In this document: positions 63,961-64,000 of the stretch, one piece after another
Numbering within the stretch: position 1 is the first letter of the stretch
Layout: each line of letters opens with the position of its first letter
Assembly: GCF_005222705.1 (NCBI RefSeq)
Contig: NZ_STGF01000025.1
Location: 53,485-117,484 of the forward strand
Origin: Paenibacillus sp. SY21-1
GTDB lineage: Bacteria > Bacillota > Bacilli > Paenibacillales > Paenibacillaceae
DNA: 64,000 bases
Reading direction: 5' to 3'
Program-made: the position numbers and the translations under genes
The notes under the pieces: model-generated
The model's database searches: none
What the model saw: the letters and a program-made list of their open reading frames with translations, nothing else
Told to the model about the DNA's origin: nothing

Positions 63961-64000
63961 GCATGGAAAAGTATAAAAGAACTTGACAAGCAGTTGGAAA

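Overview
The window comes from a Gram-positive, low-to-moderate GC Bacillota, most likely Paenibacillus or a close relative. The evidence is the htrA - CxxH/CxxC protein - rlmH synteny of Bacilli, giant S-layer-homology (SLH) surface proteins, large MalT/LuxR ATPase regulators, and AraC-GH39 fusions next to GH3 and GPH-transporter genes. No rRNA, tRNA or CRISPR array was seen.

Layout. (1) 1-12.4 kb, chromosomal backbone with insertions: a membrane-anchored HtrA protease cut by the left edge; a xyloside/glucoside module (AraC-GH39 fusion, GH3 enzyme, GPH symporter); a MITE-like element; an HPr-like protein with a degenerate active site; the CxxH/CxxC gene; a 5' remnant of rlmH; an HxlR/SDR pair; an SDR/MerR pair with a textbook 19-bp-spacer MerR promoter; and intact rlmH. 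(2) 12.4-34.9 kb, an A+T-rich island starting exactly at the rlmH stop codon. It carries a minus-strand operon with an MCM-like AAA+ ATPase, small ORFs, two tandem large serine recombinases and RadC. Its cargo includes a membrane protein, TPR protein, lipoprotein, XRE regulator, an XRE-ImmA pair, and an ATPase-nuclease pair whose nuclease is split by an IS256-family element with a perfect 9-bp target duplication. (3) 34.9-49.05 kb, two further segments, each ending in a copy of the rlmH 3'-end sequence. The first carries a pseudokinase-ATPase-LuxR regulator and a GLUG/SLH surface protein; the second a propeller/SLH surface protein. (4) 49.05-64 kb: a sigma factor with a long C-terminal extension, an ABC-F protein, a MalT-type regulator followed by an NHL-repeat SLH protein, a second trypsin-like membrane protease running into an IS3-family remnant, and an AraC/GyrI-like regulator.

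Main interpretation. The 3' end of rlmH is the integration site of staphylococcal SCC elements, which are moved by paired Ccr large serine recombinases and carry an MCM-like helicase. Here the rlmH 3' end (site A, 12417) recurs, with neighbouring GCGAAA-type inverted repeats, near 34895 (B), 44597 (C) and 49034 (D). I read 12.43-49.05 kb as a tandem array of SCC-like cassettes. Only the first has recombinases; the other two carry surface-protein cargo. The att similarity and gene order are read directly from the sequence; homology to Ccr/Cch is inferred and needs a profile or structure search.
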